NCBI GenBank assembly: GCA_003279615.1
Contig: QCHM01000002.1
Location: 93,511-157,510 of the forward strand
DNA: 64,000 nt
Direction of reading: 5' to 3'
Origin: Prochlorococcus sp. AG-402-B19
Lineage (GTDB): Bacteria > Cyanobacteriota > Cyanobacteriia > PCC-6307 > Cyanobiaceae
Shown: piece after piece, positions 18,597 through 28,065 of the stretch
Numbering within the stretch: position 1 is the stretch's first letter
How the letters are laid out: every line of letters starts with the position of its first letter
The notes under the pieces: model-generated
The model's input: the letters and a program-made list of their open reading frames with translations, nothing else
Databases searched by the model: none
Told to the model about the DNA's origin: nothing
Translations under genes and position numbers: made by a program

Positions 18597-21011
18597 ATGG
18601 GTTCAACAGTCAATTATGAAGATTCTAAAAAGACACAAATTTTTTTGGAGTCTTTAAATTTACTTGAGTGGCCAACGGTTTGTAGTCATTTGTCTACATT
18701 TGCGATTACCCAACAAGGTCGTAAGAAATGTACAAGCTTTGACTTGCCATTAGACGTATCTTTAAGCCAGGAGCTATTGTGCCAAACATTAGAAATAGGA
18801 TCACTAGATAGCACTCTTGATGGTGGAATATCCTTTCAAGGTATTCATGATTTAGAAAATATTCTTTTGATATGCTCAAAAGGCGGTATAGCTACAGGCG
18901 AAGATTTAATAAAAGTAGCTGAAACGTTAAGAGCTGCTAGAAAATTACGAAAACTAATATTTGATCCATTGATACGTCCACGACTTTCTGAATTGCTTCT
19001 ACGCATTGCAACTTTGCCAGAGTTGCAAACACTCCTAGAGTTTGGCTTGGATGAGGGAGGGCGAATTGCTGATCGTGCTAGTACGAAGCTTTCTGAATTG
19101 CGTAGGCATAGAAATTCTATATGTCTTCAAAGAAAAGATATTCTTCAAGATATTATACGGAAATATAGTGGATTGCTTCAAGATAATATTGTCTCAGAGA
19201 GGTACGGACGACCTGTTTTAGCATTTAAGGCGGGAACTTCTGATCAGATTAAAGGAATGGTTCATGATAGTTCAGCTTCTGGGAATACGATATTTGTTGA
19301 ACCACAAGCTGTGATTTTAATAGGAAATCGTTTAGCTCAGATAGATTCTCAAATTTCTGATGAAGAGAGAAGACTTCTTGCTAATTGGAGTAACCAGGTT
19401 GGCATGAATACAAATGTAATTACTCATTTAGGAGAGATACTTTTGGAGATTGAGTTTTCATTAGCAAGAGCACGATATTCGAAATGGCTTGACGGGGTAC
19501 CAGCAATTCTTGAGGAAGACGAAAATACATTCTTTAAGATTAATGATTTTCGCCATCCTTTATTAGTATGGAATGACTTCCATGAGAGAAAGAATACAGT
19601 TATTCCAACTAGCTTTGATGTTTCTCCTGATTTAAGGGTTGTAGCGATTACAGGTCCTAATACTGGAGGCAAAACAGTTGCTTTGAAAAGCATTGGTCTT
19701 GCAGCCTTGATGGCAAAATCAGGTTTACTTTTGCCATGTACAGGCTCACCAAAATTACCATGGTGTAAGAATATTTTAGCTGATATTGGTGATGAACAAT
19801 CATTGCAGCAAAGTCTATCGACATTTAGTGGACATATACGTCGTATATGTCGAATACTTGATGCTATATCTTTTTGCCCTGGTACGACCCTTGTCCTTTT
19901 AGATGAAGTCGGAGCAGGAACGGATCCAACTGAAGGTACAGCTTTAGCTATGGCTTTGTTAAAGATAATGGCTGATAGAGCAAGATTAACTATTGCGACT
20001 ACTCATTTTGGAGAATTAAAAGCACTTAAATATAGTGATTCTAGATTTGAAAATGCTTCAGTTTCTTTCGATAGTGAAACAATAAAACCAACCTTTCATT
20101 TGAAATGGGGAATTCCTGGTCGAAGTAATGCTATTGAGATTTCAAAAAGACTTGGTCTTGATGCTGAAGTCATTAAAAATGCACAAAAATTTATTAATCC
20201 TGAAAGCGTTGATAATGTCAATCGAGTGATTCAAGGTTTAGAGAAACAAAGAGAGAGGCAACAATCTGCAGCTGAGGATGCTGCTGCCTTATTGGCTAAA
20301 ACTGAATTATTACATGAAGAATTACTTAATAGTTGGAAGAAACAACGTCAACAATCGGAAGAGTTTAATGAACAAGGAAGATTCAAATTGGAATCATCAA
20401 TTCGAGAAGGTCAAAAAGAAGTTAGACATTTGATTAAACGTCTGCGTGATCAAAATGCTAGTGGTGAGACAGCGAGACTTGCAGGCCAACGATTACGGCA
20501 ACTGGAGAAGGACTATCGAGGTGATAAGAAAACTCAGCGTATACGGAGTTGGTCTCCAAAGATTGGGGACAAAGTTAGGTTGTCTTCTATTGGTAAAGCA
20601 GGTGAAATAATTTCTTTCTCAGATGATGGCAATCAATTAACAGTCTTATGTGGTGTTTTTCGAAGTACAGTTAGTCTAAGTGAAGTAGAAAGTCTCGATG
20701 GCCAGAAGGCAGAAATAAATACATTTGTGAAAGTACAGACTTCTAACGGAAGAAAGAATTTTTCCTTAGTACGTACAAAAAAAAATACTTTAGATGTGAG
20801 AGGTTTGCGGGTGCATGAAGCAGAGGGTGTAATTGAAGAAAAGCTGAGAAATTGCTCTGGAGCTTTGTGGGTTATTCATGGCATTGGTTCTGGAAAACTT
20901 AAAAAAGGTTTGAGGAAATGGTTTGACTCACTGCCTTATATTGAAAAAGTAGCCGATGCTGAAGCTTGTGACGGGGGGGCTGGATGTAGTGTTATATGGA
21001 TGGTTGATTAG
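18597..21011 (+). CDS. mutS2: MutS2 family ATPase with Smr endonuclease domain
   Basis: An 804-residue MutS2 homologue. The ATPase shows Walker A ITGPNTGGKTVALKS (about 350-364), the DEVGAGTDPTEGTALA Walker B/signature region, and the IATTHFGELKALKY switch. A Gln/Glu-rich coiled coil follows (about 540-620). The C-terminal Smr domain begins LDVRGLRVHEAEGVIEEKL (about 731) and includes IHGIGSGKLKKGL. MutS2 proteins suppress recombination or rescue collided ribosomes depending on species. The N-terminal mismatch-binding domains of MutS are absent, which separates it from mismatch repair. Confidence 0.95.
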   Translation: MGSTVNYEDSKKTQIFLESLNLLEWPTVCSHLSTFAITQQGRKKCTSFDLPLDVSLSQELLCQTLEIGSLDSTLDGGISFQGIHDLENILLICSKGGIATGEDLIKVAETLRAARKLRKLIFDPLIRPRLSELLLRIATLPELQTLLEFGLDEGGRIADRASTKLSELRRHRNSICLQRKDILQDIIRKYSGLLQDNIVSERYGRPVLAFKAGTSDQIKGMVHDSSASGNTIFVEPQAVILIGNRLAQIDSQISDEERRLLANWSNQVGMNTNVITHLGEILLEIEFSLARARYSKWLDGVPAILEEDENTFFKINDFRHPLLVWNDFHERKNTVIPTSFDVSPDLRVVAITGPNTGGKTVALKSIGLAALMAKSGLLLPCTGSPKLPWCKNILADIGDEQSLQQSLSTFSGHIRRICRILDAISFCPGTTLVLLDEVGAGTDPTEGTALAMALLKIMADRARLTIATTHFGELKALKYSDSRFENASVSFDSETIKPTFHLKWGIPGRSNAIEISKRLGLDAEVIKNAQKFINPESVDNVNRVIQGLEKQRERQQSAAEDAAALLAKTELLHEELLNSWKKQRQQSEEFNEQGRFKLESSIREGQKEVRHLIKRLRDQNASGETARLAGQRLRQLEKDYRGDKKTQRIRSWSPKIGDKVRLSSIGKAGEIISFSDDGNQLTVLCGVFRSTVSLSEVESLDGQKAEINTFVKVQTSNGRKNFSLVRTKKNTLDVRGLRVHEAEGVIEEKLRNCSGALWVIHGIGSGKLKKGLRKWFDSLPYIEKVADAEACDGGAGCSVIWMVD

Positions 21012-21111
21012 CTTTAAATTAATAATTAGAAAAAGTGTTTTCAAATTCTTTTATTTAGCAAGAATGAATTTAAGAATTATTATTTAGGCTATAGATGATA
21101 GATATTTCTAA

Positions 21112-22101
21112 ATGCAATTTATTGACCAGGCTATTATTGATGTCAAAGCAGGTTCAGGTGGTGATGGTATTTCTGCTTTTAGACGGGAAAAGTATGTTCC
21201 AGCAGGTGGGCCTGCTGGAGGAGATGGAGGACATGGTGGAAATGTTGTTCTAGAGGCTGATGATAATTTGCAAACTCTCTTAGATTTCAAATTTCAGAAA
21301 TTAATTTCTGCTGAAAATGGTTCTAGAGGTGGTCCTAATAAATGTACTGGAGCATCAGGAAAAGACACTGTACTTAAAGTTCCATGCGGAACGGAGGTGA
21401 GACATATTTCTACAAACATCATTCTTGGGGATTTAACTTATCAAGGTCAGCAACTGATCGTTGCTTTTGGGGGACAAGGGGGGTTTGGTAACGCCCGCTA
21501 TTTATCAAATAGTAATAGAGCGCCTGAGAAATTCACTGAGGGGAAAGAAGGAGAAGAATGGTCATTACAATTGGAATTAAAACTTTTAGCAGAAGTTGGA
21601 ATTATTGGGTTGCCAAATGCAGGAAAAAGCACGTTAATTTCTGTACTCTCTTCTGCAAGGCCGAAAATTGCTGATTATCCGTTTACAACTTTAATTCCTA
21701 ATCTAGGAGTAGTAAGAAGACCCTCAGGGGATGGAACGGTTTTTGCTGATATTCCTGGCCTCATCTCTGGAGCATCAAAAGGAATTGGACTAGGGCATGA
21801 CTTCCTCAGACATATTGAAAGAACAAAGGTTTTGCTTCATTTAATCGATTCAGCATCAAACGATCCTATAAATGATTTAAAAACTATTGATCAGGAATTA
21901 ATGTCTTATGGTCATGGTTTGATTTCTAGACCTAGGATTTTTGTGCTTAATAAAAAAGAACTTTTACATAAGAATGACATGAATAAACTTTTAAATAAAA
22001 TTGAGCAGCTAACCGAAAAAAAAGTATATGTGATTTCCGCTATAACAAAATCTGGTTTGGATGATTTGTTGAGTTCTATTTGGAACGAACTTGGATATTA
22101 A
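21112..22101 (+). CDS. obgE: GTPase Obg/CgtA
   Basis: Essential GTPase involved in 50S ribosome maturation and stress response. The 329-residue protein has the glycine-rich Obg fold ([20 protein letters not shown], then several GG clusters up to about 155), followed by the G domain with [15 protein letters not shown] (166-180), the switch [14 protein letters not shown], the G3 motif [24 protein letters not shown] and SA motifs. It lacks the C-terminal extension of some Obg proteins, as in other cyanobacteria. The gap after mutS2 is 100 bases. Confidence 0.97.
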   Translation: MQFIDQAIIDVKAGSGGDGISAFRREKYVPAGGPAGGDGGHGGNVVLEADDNLQTLLDFKFQKLISAENGSRGGPNKCTGASGKDTVLKVPCGTEVRHISTNIILGDLTYQGQQLIVAFGGQGGFGNARYLSNSNRAPEKFTEGKEGEEWSLQLELKLLAEVGIIGLPNAGKSTLISVLSSARPKIADYPFTTLIPNLGVVRRPSGDGTVFADIPGLISGASKGIGLGHDFLRHIERTKVLLHLIDSASNDPINDLKTIDQELMSYGHGLISRPRIFVLNKKELLHKNDMNKLLNKIEQLTEKKVYVISAITKSGLDDLLSSIWNELGY

Positions 22102-22178
22102 TTAATTGTTATGAGTGAATCATACCTACTTGTCTTGGCACTATTTATTGGTCATAACTAAAGAGAGTATTTACAATT

Positions 22179-22361
22179 ATGGATTTTTACAGTTGTTTTG
22201 ATGGACAAGGGGAAATCATTGCCCGCTGCCAGACTGATCAAGATATTAATGTTCTAAAAAAAATGGGCAGACCAATAGCCGAGGTACGTCAAATGAAAAA
22301 GGAGGAATCAGTTGTATGTTCTCTAACTGGTAGCCCTTCAGATTTCAATATGGACTATTAA
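22179..22361 (+). CDS. Small cysteine-containing conserved-looking protein
   Basis: I do not recognise this 60-residue protein. It has three cysteines (C5, C17 and C47), a basic middle (LKKMGRPIAEVRQMKKEE) and an acidic end (SDFNMDY). It is soluble with no signal peptide. It is 77 bases downstream of obgE and is followed by a clean terminator shared with cp12, which argues that it is a real transcription unit. Similar tiny proteins are common in marine picocyanobacteria. No function can be assigned. Confidence 0.7.
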   Translation: MDFYSCFDGQGEIIARCQTDQDINVLKKMGRPIAEVRQMKKEESVVCSLTGSPSDFNMDY

Positions 22362-22376
22362 ATACAATGATTAAAT

Positions 22377-22411
22377 AAAAAAAGGAGTGTCTTGAACACT
22401 CCTTTTTTTAT
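22377..22411. terminator. Bidirectional intrinsic terminator
   Basis: The arms ggagtgt (22384-22390) and acactcc (22396-22402) form a hairpin with a 5-base loop. A-runs lie on one side and T-runs on the other, so it works for both the plus-strand small gene and the convergent minus-strand cp12. Confidence 0.9.
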
Positions 22412-22630
22412 TTAATCGTCGTATACCAAGCATTCTGGTTCATCTGGATTTGCATCACAGAAAAGTTCCAATGCATTTGGATCATGCTTGTCTTCAGGAT
22501 GATGTTCTTTATATTCCTTAAGAGAATTAAGTTCATCTTCTAAGTGATGGAGCTTAGATTCGTTTCCCTGAGCCTTTGCTGCTTGAATCTCAGATTCATC
22601 CTTCTGAATATGCTCGTCAATGGTTTTCAT
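22412..22630 (-). CDS. cp12: CP12-family protein with only the C-terminal cysteine pair
   Basis: CP12 is a disordered linker that binds GAPDH and phosphoribulokinase and shuts the Calvin cycle in the dark. The 72-residue protein ends FCDANPDEPECLVYDD, the conserved GAPDH-binding end with cysteines C58 and C67. The usual N-terminal cysteine pair and the AWDxVEE core are missing and replaced by an acidic helix (LHHLEDELNSLKEYKEHH). It should still be able to bind GAPDH, but phosphoribulokinase binding through the first disulfide is doubtful. Identification rests on the C-terminus and size. Confidence 0.88.
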   Translation of the reverse strand: MKTIDEHIQKDESEIQAAKAQGNESKLHHLEDELNSLKEYKEHHPEDKHDPNALELFCDANPDEPECLVYDD

Positions 22631-22797
22631 AGCGTCTTGTAAGAGCAGGATCTTTTGACAAATATAAGATAATTATGATGGAGGAATATTGCACGTGGTT
22701 TGTAAATTTGGTTGGATTTCCTCACCATTTCCTGACTTAAGACCTTTATAAAGTCTCTTTTGCAGGCTTCCTCCTTGAAAAGAATTGGTAGATTTAT

Positions 22798-23460
22798 TCA
22801 ACTATCAAGTTTTTTTAGCTTCCTTTGACTTTCTAAAAAATCAAAAACGCTCTTATCTCCTATATCTGCTTCTGCTGGCAAGTTGAATTTCCTTATTCCC
22901 ATTATTAGTAATAGTAAGGATGACACCAGTAGCATTGTAAAAGTAAATCTTTCATTAGCTAATTCAGTTAAATATCCAATTAAAGCTATTGGAATAAAAA
23001 CCGTTATCCCTATTGCTTCAATTCTTCTAAAACAGAAAAACTCTTTAAAACCAATCCCTGTTAATGCAGCAAAAAGTGGACCGATAAGTAATATTGATTT
23101 TGGATTTTCTTTAAGACCATAGATGATATTTGTTAACCCAAAATGATATGCAAGTACTGCAAGTCCAATACAACCTATGACCCAAAAAATGGTCAGTGCT
23201 TGATGTAAAGGCCTTAAATATATGTGTATCCACTTAAGACTAAAACCCATACTTATTGACATACCAAGTAGCCAAATCCATATTTGATGAGATCCATTGG
23301 CAATCCATTGAGCTATTCCTATTGAAAAGAATAAGCCGCACAAAAGGATTGATATGCGGTAAAAGAGAACTTCTTTTTTATCATTAGAAGTTACTATAAA
23401 ATCACCATAAACTCCTTGAATTGAATCAGAAGATTGAAAGTGGAAATTGTCTTTTTTCAT
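22798..23460 (-). CDS. DUF2301 integral membrane protein
   Basis: A 220-residue cyanobacterial membrane protein. After a hydrophilic N-terminus containing IQGVYGDFIVTSNDKKEVLFYRI there are about six hydrophobic helices, and the C-terminus is charged (SQRKLKKLDS). The pattern fits the DUF2301 family, whose function is unknown. It follows the GST-like gene by only 1 base on the same strand, suggesting one operon and perhaps a shared stress-related role, although that is inference. Confidence 0.75.
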   Translation of the reverse strand: MKKDNFHFQSSDSIQGVYGDFIVTSNDKKEVLFYRISILLCGLFFSIGIAQWIANGSHQIWIWLLGMSISMGFSLKWIHIYLRPLHQALTIFWVIGCIGLAVLAYHFGLTNIIYGLKENPKSILLIGPLFAALTGIGFKEFFCFRRIEAIGITVFIPIALIGYLTELANERFTFTMLLVSSLLLLIMGIRKFNLPAEADIGDKSVFDFLESQRKLKKLDS

Positions 23461-23461
23461 T

Positions 23462-24436
23462 TTAGTAATTAATGATTTTGCTTATACTTTCACCTTTTGG
23501 AATGATACTACTTGGATTTAATGGAAATAAAGCTCCGAAATAATCTTTTCGCCAAGCATCTACATCACATGTTTTGTTAATATTATATAAATTAAAAATA
23601 ATTTTTCTCCATTTCATTATATTTGGAAATGATTTAATTGGCTTCTTGCTGCACTTGAATAGTGGTTCATAAATTGATTCCCATCTAATTAGAGTAGGGA
23701 ATAGCCTTATATCAGCAATTGTTAACTCTTTACCACAAAGAAAAGGTCCGCTTGAATTAAGACTTCCTTCAATATTATTCAATGCAGAGAATAAATCTTT
23801 AGAGGCTTTTTCATAAGCATTTTGATTTCTGGCAAACCCACATTTATATACTCCATTATTGATATTTTCCTGAATTATATTTTGCCATTTAATTATATTT
23901 TTATTATATTTCATTGGATTCAGATCGATGTTATTATCATTTAAAGGCCAGTTATTTAATATCTCTACAAGCTCAGCACTTTCATTATTGATAAGTCTTA
24001 ATTTTGATTTAGGTCCTTCACCTGGATCAAATAGCATTGGTACAGTTGCTCTTCTTGATTGATAATTGCCACATTTTCGATAAAGTTTTTGGAGAGTGCT
24101 ACATCCTTTTATTGGTGGTTCTAATATCCATCTGCCTCCCGCAGTATCGACTTGAGCAATGTGAAGATTAATTGATTTATGTAATCCTTTTATCTCATAT
24201 ATCATCCAAGCTCTGTGAGCCCAAGGACAACTTTTGCCAACAATTAGTCCTGGCCTTTGATCGGGATCTCTATTTTTTAAATCTGCTTTGGTTGGGAGTT
24301 GAATTATTTTTTGAAGATTTACTGGTCTCTTATAATTTCCTTTTGAATCAGATGGTGCAAGTCCATTCATCAGAATTTTCCATTCAAAATTCCAAATTTG
24401 TCTCGCAGCTTTTACAAATATTGTTGGTATGGCCAT
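23462..24436 (-). CDS. Glutathione S-transferase family, glutathionyl-hydroquinone-reductase-like
   Basis: A 324-residue GST-type protein. The thioredoxin-fold half has GLIVGKSCPWAHRAWMIY with the catalytic cysteine C70 in CPWAHR, the signature of Xi-class enzymes that reduce glutathionyl-hydroquinones. The helical C-terminal domain is seen from about residue 170 with LCGKELTIADIRLFPTLIRW. Xi-class proteins usually carry a longer Tyr-containing motif that I did not verify. A role in quinone or xenobiotic detoxification is likely. It sits directly upstream of the DUF2301 gene and is divergent from the aspartoacylase gene. Confidence 0.85.
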   Translation of the reverse strand: MAIPTIFVKAARQIWNFEWKILMNGLAPSDSKGNYKRPVNLQKIIQLPTKADLKNRDPDQRPGLIVGKSCPWAHRAWMIYEIKGLHKSINLHIAQVDTAGGRWILEPPIKGCSTLQKLYRKCGNYQSRRATVPMLFDPGEGPKSKLRLINNESAELVEILNNWPLNDNNIDLNPMKYNKNIIKWQNIIQENINNGVYKCGFARNQNAYEKASKDLFSALNNIEGSLNSSGPFLCGKELTIADIRLFPTLIRWESIYEPLFKCSKKPIKSFPNIMKWRKIIFNLYNINKTCDVDAWRKDYFGALFPLNPSSIIPKGESISKIINY

Positions 24437-24476
24437 GAATCTCTTTTAAGCTGATTTATATCTTTTGGTTTAGTTC

Positions 24477-25391
24477 TTGATCATGCAGCTACAAGTGCTT
24501 TTAGTTGCTGGTACTCATGGTAATGAAATAAATGGTATTTGGCTTTTTGAAGAATGGGAAAAATCATTCTTTTTAATAAATACTCATGGGATTAAAACTT
24601 GTAAGGTAATTGGAAATCCTCAGGCGAAAAATGCTGGCAAAAGATATCTTCATAGCGATTTGAATCGTAGTTTCAGAGAAGAATCATTTGTATCCTTTGA
24701 AGCTTCAAATTTTGAAGAGATAAGAGCTAATGAATTAGTCAAACTTTATGGGATTTCAGGTGAAAATCCTTGTCAAATAGCTTTAGATTTTCATACCACC
24801 ACAGCCTCTATGGGAAGTTGCTTGGTTGTTTATGGACGAAGGGGGGCGGATTTAGCATTGGCAGCTTTAATTCAACATAAATTAGGTTTACCAATTTATC
24901 TTCATGAGTCTGATAAAAAACAAACGGGATTTTTAGTTGAATCTTGGCCTTGTGGACTTGTTGTCGAAATTGGCCCTGTAGGACAGGGACTTTTAAATTC
25001 GAAAATTATTTCGCAGACAAAATTGATTCTTGAAAATTTGTTGGAACAAATTCAACAGGTTAAGCACTTAAATCTTTCATTTCCAGAGAAGTTGATAATC
25101 CATAGACACATAAAAAGTATTGATTTTCCAAGAGATGAAGCTGGTCATATTGATGGATATGTTCATTCTCTAAGGCAATCAAAGGATTGGCAGCCACTTA
25201 AGAAAAATGATGAGTTGTTTTATAAATTAAATGGAGAAACGATTAAGTTTGAAGAAGATGAAAATTATATTCCTGTGTTTATTAATGAAGCTGCTTATAT
25301 GGAAAAAAATATTGCCATGAGCTTAACCAAAAGAGAATTATGGGATTTTCAGCAAGCTTGGGAACAATCACTTATTGATTTGATCAATTAA
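24477..25391 (+). CDS. Aspartoacylase/AstE family zinc carboxypeptidase-like hydrolase
   Basis: A 304-residue member of the aspartoacylase / succinylglutamate desuccinylase family. The zinc site shows as GTHGNEINGIW near residue 13 and a later DFHTTTASMG, and the substrate-binding motif as DLNRSF. A catalytic glutamate lies in VVEIGPVGQG. It would hydrolyse an N-acyl amino acid, with N-acetylaspartate as the annotated substrate in homologues, but cyanobacterial function is not established. The short 44-codon minus-strand frame ends within its last codons. Confidence 0.88.
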   Translation: MIMQLQVLLVAGTHGNEINGIWLFEEWEKSFFLINTHGIKTCKVIGNPQAKNAGKRYLHSDLNRSFREESFVSFEASNFEEIRANELVKLYGISGENPCQIALDFHTTTASMGSCLVVYGRRGADLALAALIQHKLGLPIYLHESDKKQTGFLVESWPCGLVVEIGPVGQGLLNSKIISQTKLILENLLEQIQQVKHLNLSFPEKLIIHRHIKSIDFPRDEAGHIDGYVHSLRQSKDWQPLKKNDELFYKLNGETIKFEEDENYIPVFINEAAYMEKNIAMSLTKRELWDFQQAWEQSLIDLIN

Positions 25392-25522
25392 CCAAAAGTT
25401 CTTTCACTCCAATAAACAATTGCTCCTTGGGATTCTAATTCGTCCTTTCTGTGACGAGCTTCAGCCAAAGGCACTCTCTCTTCAAGCTTATGCCCATTAA
25501 CCAGCCACTTGATTAGGACCAA
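25388..25522 (-). CDS. 44-residue small protein upstream of psbA (antisense orientation)
   Basis: Not recognised by name. Reading the minus strand from TTG at 25522 gives 44 residues ending at TAA 25388-25390. It starts MVLIKWLVNGHKLEERVPLA and ends GAIVYWSERTFG. The composition is protein-like: a beta strand, a charged helix (AEARHRKDELES), then a second strand ending in an aromatic motif. I have a general impression of similar tiny proteins ending YWSERxF in picocyanobacteria, but could not check. It overlaps the aspartoacylase stop codon and is divergent from psbA. The start codon is uncertain. Confidence 0.6.
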   Translation of the reverse strand: MVLIKWLVNGHKLEERVPLAEARHRKDELESQGAIVYWSERTFG

Positions 25523-25618
25523 TTTATGACCTCAAAAGTTAAATCTAAAGAGAACATTAAGCGTTTTAGGGTTCTATTTACTGATTGTCTTCATAAACTG
25601 TCCTACATAAAGGCCACA

Positions 25619-25693
25619 TAAAGGATCATTCTCCTTTAATATCACACTCGGCAGTCTAATTAGCTGCTCTTATTTACTCGTCCCATTAGGGAC
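25619..25693 (+). promoter_or_regulatory. psbA leader hairpins
   Basis: Two perfect short hairpins lie upstream of psbA: taaagga/tccttta with a 6-base loop (25619-25638) and gtccc/gggac with a 4-base loop (25680-25693). The second ends 16 bases before the ATG, close to where ribosomes load. psbA leaders in cyanobacteria and plastids often control mRNA stability and translation, so a regulatory role is plausible. The transcription start is not visible from sequence. Confidence 0.45.
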
Positions 25694-25709
25694 ATATACA
25701 TTCGTCCTC

Positions 25710-26792
25710 ATGACCACCATTCAGCAGCAGCGCTCGTCGTTGCTCAAAGGTTGGCCACAATTTTGCGAGTGGGTTACTTCTACCAACAACCGTATCTATG
25801 TCGGTTGGTTCGGTGTATTGATGATCCCTTGCCTTCTTGCGGCAACAACTTGTTTCATCGTTGCATTTATCGCTGCTCCTCCAGTTGATATCGACGGTAT
25901 CCGTGAGCCAGTAGCTGGTTCATTCATGTATGGAAACAACATCATTTCTGGTGCTGTTGTTCCTTCAAGTAACGCTATTGGCCTTCACTTCTACCCAATC
26001 TGGGAAGCAGCAACTCTTGATGAGTGGCTATATAACGGTGGCCCTTACCAGCTTGTAATCTTCCACTTCCTTATTGGTATCTCTGCATACATGGGACGTC
26101 AGTGGGAGCTTTCATACCGCTTAGGTATGCGCCCATGGATCTGTGTTGCTTACTCAGCTCCTGTATCAGCAGCTTTCGCTGTATTCCTTGTTTATCCATT
26201 CGGTCAGGGTTCATTCTCTGATGGTATGCCTCTAGGAATTTCTGGAACATTCAACTTCATGTTCGTTTTCCAGGCTGAGCACAACATCTTGATGCACCCA
26301 TTCCATATGGCTGGTGTAGCAGGTATGTTCGGTGGTGCGTTGTTCTCTGCAATGCACGGTTCTTTGGTTACTTCATCACTTATTCGTGAGACCACAGGAC
26401 TTGATTCACAGAACTACGGTTACAAGTTTGGACAAGAAGAAGAGACATACAACATCGTTGCAGCTCATGGCTACTTCGGTCGTTTGATCTTCCAATATGC
26501 AAGCTTCAACAACAGCCGTAGCCTTCACTTCTTCTTGGCTTCATGGCCTGTGATTTGTGTTTGGTTGACATCTATGGGCATCTGCACCATGGCTTTCAAC
26601 TTGAATGGCTTCAACTTCAACCAGTCTGTAGTTGATACTTCAGGCAAGGTTGTACCAACCTGGGGTGACGTGCTTAACCGTGCAAACCTTGGTATGGAAG
26701 TAATGCATGAGCGTAATGCTCACAACTTCCCACTTGACCTAGCAGCTGCTGAGTCTACTTCTGTAGCTCTTGTTGCACCTGCAATCGGTTAA
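25710..26792 (+). CDS. psbA: Photosystem II reaction centre protein D1
   Basis: D1 binds the special pair, pheophytin, QB and the Mn4Ca cluster in thylakoid photosystem II. The 360-residue protein shows five membrane helices, [16 protein letters not shown], the manganese-ligand Asp in [12 protein letters not shown], and the C-terminal ligands [15 protein letters not shown] followed by a 16-residue processed tail. The residue facing pheophytin (canonical 130) is Gln in GRQWELSYR, as in the low-light D1:1 form of other cyanobacteria. Codons are visibly richer in C and G at third positions than in neighbouring genes, as expected for very high expression. A terminator follows. Confidence 0.99.
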   Translation: MTTIQQQRSSLLKGWPQFCEWVTSTNNRIYVGWFGVLMIPCLLAATTCFIVAFIAAPPVDIDGIREPVAGSFMYGNNIISGAVVPSSNAIGLHFYPIWEAATLDEWLYNGGPYQLVIFHFLIGISAYMGRQWELSYRLGMRPWICVAYSAPVSAAFAVFLVYPFGQGSFSDGMPLGISGTFNFMFVFQAEHNILMHPFHMAGVAGMFGGALFSAMHGSLVTSSLIRETTGLDSQNYGYKFGQEEETYNIVAAHGYFGRLIFQYASFNNSRSLHFFLASWPVICVWLTSMGICTMAFNLNGFNFNQSVVDTSGKVVPTWGDVLNRANLGMEVMHERNAHNFPLDLAAAESTSVALVAPAIG

Positions 26793-26812
26793 GTCCTTGA
26801 CTTGATTTTTTT

Positions 26813-26840
26813 AAAGCCCTCATTACGAGGGCTTTTTTTT
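26813..26840 (+). terminator. psbA terminator
   Basis: Hairpin arms aagccctc (26814-26821) and gagggctt (26827-26834) with a 5-base loop run into a long T-tract, 20 bases after the psbA stop. It isolates psbA as a single-gene transcript from aroC downstream. Confidence 0.92.
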
Positions 26841-26922
26841 TGCCTTGTTTGGTTTCTATGAATTTGTTTTTTGGTTTATTTTTTAGCAAGTATTGATTAG
26901 CATCTTCTAGATAGGTTTAATT

Positions 26923-28023
26923 ATGGGAAGTAGTTTCGGCAAGCTTTTTACTATCAGCACCTTTGGAGAGTCTCATGGTGGTGGGGTTGGTGTAGTTATT
27001 GATGGATGTCCACCAAGGTTGGAGCTTGATATCAATGCAATACAAAAAGAGCTCAATCGAAGAAGGCCAGGTCAAAGTAAAATCACTACACCAAGGAATG
27101 AAAGTGATGTAATTGAAATTCTTAGTGGGCTTTTAGGTAATAAAACATTAGGTACACCAATTGCCATGCTTGTAAGAAATAAAGATCATCGACCACAGGA
27201 TTATTCTGAAATAAAAAAGACTTTTAGGCCTTCTCATGCTGATGCTACATATCAAAAAAAGTATGGAATTCAAGCTTTAAGCGGTGGCGGACGAGCATCA
27301 GCTCGAGAAACCATTGGAAGGGTTGCTGCAGGTTCTGTTGCCAAGCAACTACTCAATCAATCTTCTAAGACAGAAATACTTGCGTGGGTAAAGAGAATTC
27401 ACGATATCGAGGCTGATATAGAACCCAATGAAGTTACTTTTGATGAGATAGAGAAAAATATTGTTCGATGTCCAAATCAATCAGCTGCAGATTTAATGAT
27501 TAAAAGAGTGGAGGCTTTTGGGAAAGAAGGAGATTCCTGTGGTGGAGTCATAGAATGTGTCGTTCGTAATCCTCCGGTTGGACTTGGGATGCCTGTTTTC
27601 GACAAGTTGGAAGCTGATTTAGCAAAGGCATTAATGTCTTTGCCTGCTACTAAAGGTTTTGAGGTTGGTTCTGGTTTTGGTGGTACTTATTTGAAAGGTA
27701 GTGAACATAATGACCCTTTTTTGCCTACGGATTCTGATCAATTGAAAACCGCTACTAATAACTCAGGTGGAATTCAAGGAGGTATTACTAATGGAGAAGA
27801 TATAGTTCTCAGAGTTGGATTTAAGCCAACGGCAACTATAAGGAAACTTCAAAAGACAATTGATGAAGACGGTAATGCTACAACTCTTCAGGCAACAGGC
27901 AGGCATGATCCTTGCGTTTTACCAAGGGCAGTTCCAATGGTTGAAGCAATGGTTGCTCTCGTTTTAGCTGATCACTTGCTAAGGCAAAAAGGTCAATGTA
28001 GTGACTATTCTCTAGATGATTAA
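26923..28023 (+). CDS. aroC: Chorismate synthase
   Basis: Last step of the shikimate pathway, converting EPSP to chorismate with reduced FMN. The 366-residue protein begins [20 protein letters not shown] and contains [46 protein letters not shown] and the [17 protein letters not shown] motif typical of the family. The [20 protein letters not shown] region near 285 is the third signature. Length is normal. It is monocistronic as far as can be seen, with eda convergent downstream. Confidence 0.98.
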   Translation: MGSSFGKLFTISTFGESHGGGVGVVIDGCPPRLELDINAIQKELNRRRPGQSKITTPRNESDVIEILSGLLGNKTLGTPIAMLVRNKDHRPQDYSEIKKTFRPSHADATYQKKYGIQALSGGGRASARETIGRVAAGSVAKQLLNQSSKTEILAWVKRIHDIEADIEPNEVTFDEIEKNIVRCPNQSAADLMIKRVEAFGKEGDSCGGVIECVVRNPPVGLGMPVFDKLEADLAKALMSLPATKGFEVGSGFGGTYLKGSEHNDPFLPTDSDQLKTATNNSGGIQGGITNGEDIVLRVGFKPTATIRKLQKTIDEDGNATTLQATGRHDPCVLPRAVPMVEAMVALVLADHLLRQKGQCSDYSLDD

Positions 28024-28065
28024 TTGTTTAATATAAATATGTGATTAATAATTTTATTAATAAAT

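Noticed and set aside
22631..22797. 33-codon minus-strand frame ending at the cp12 start
   Set aside because: The frame reaches an ATGA overlap with cp12, which is suggestive, but the sequence matches nothing I know and it is too short to support.
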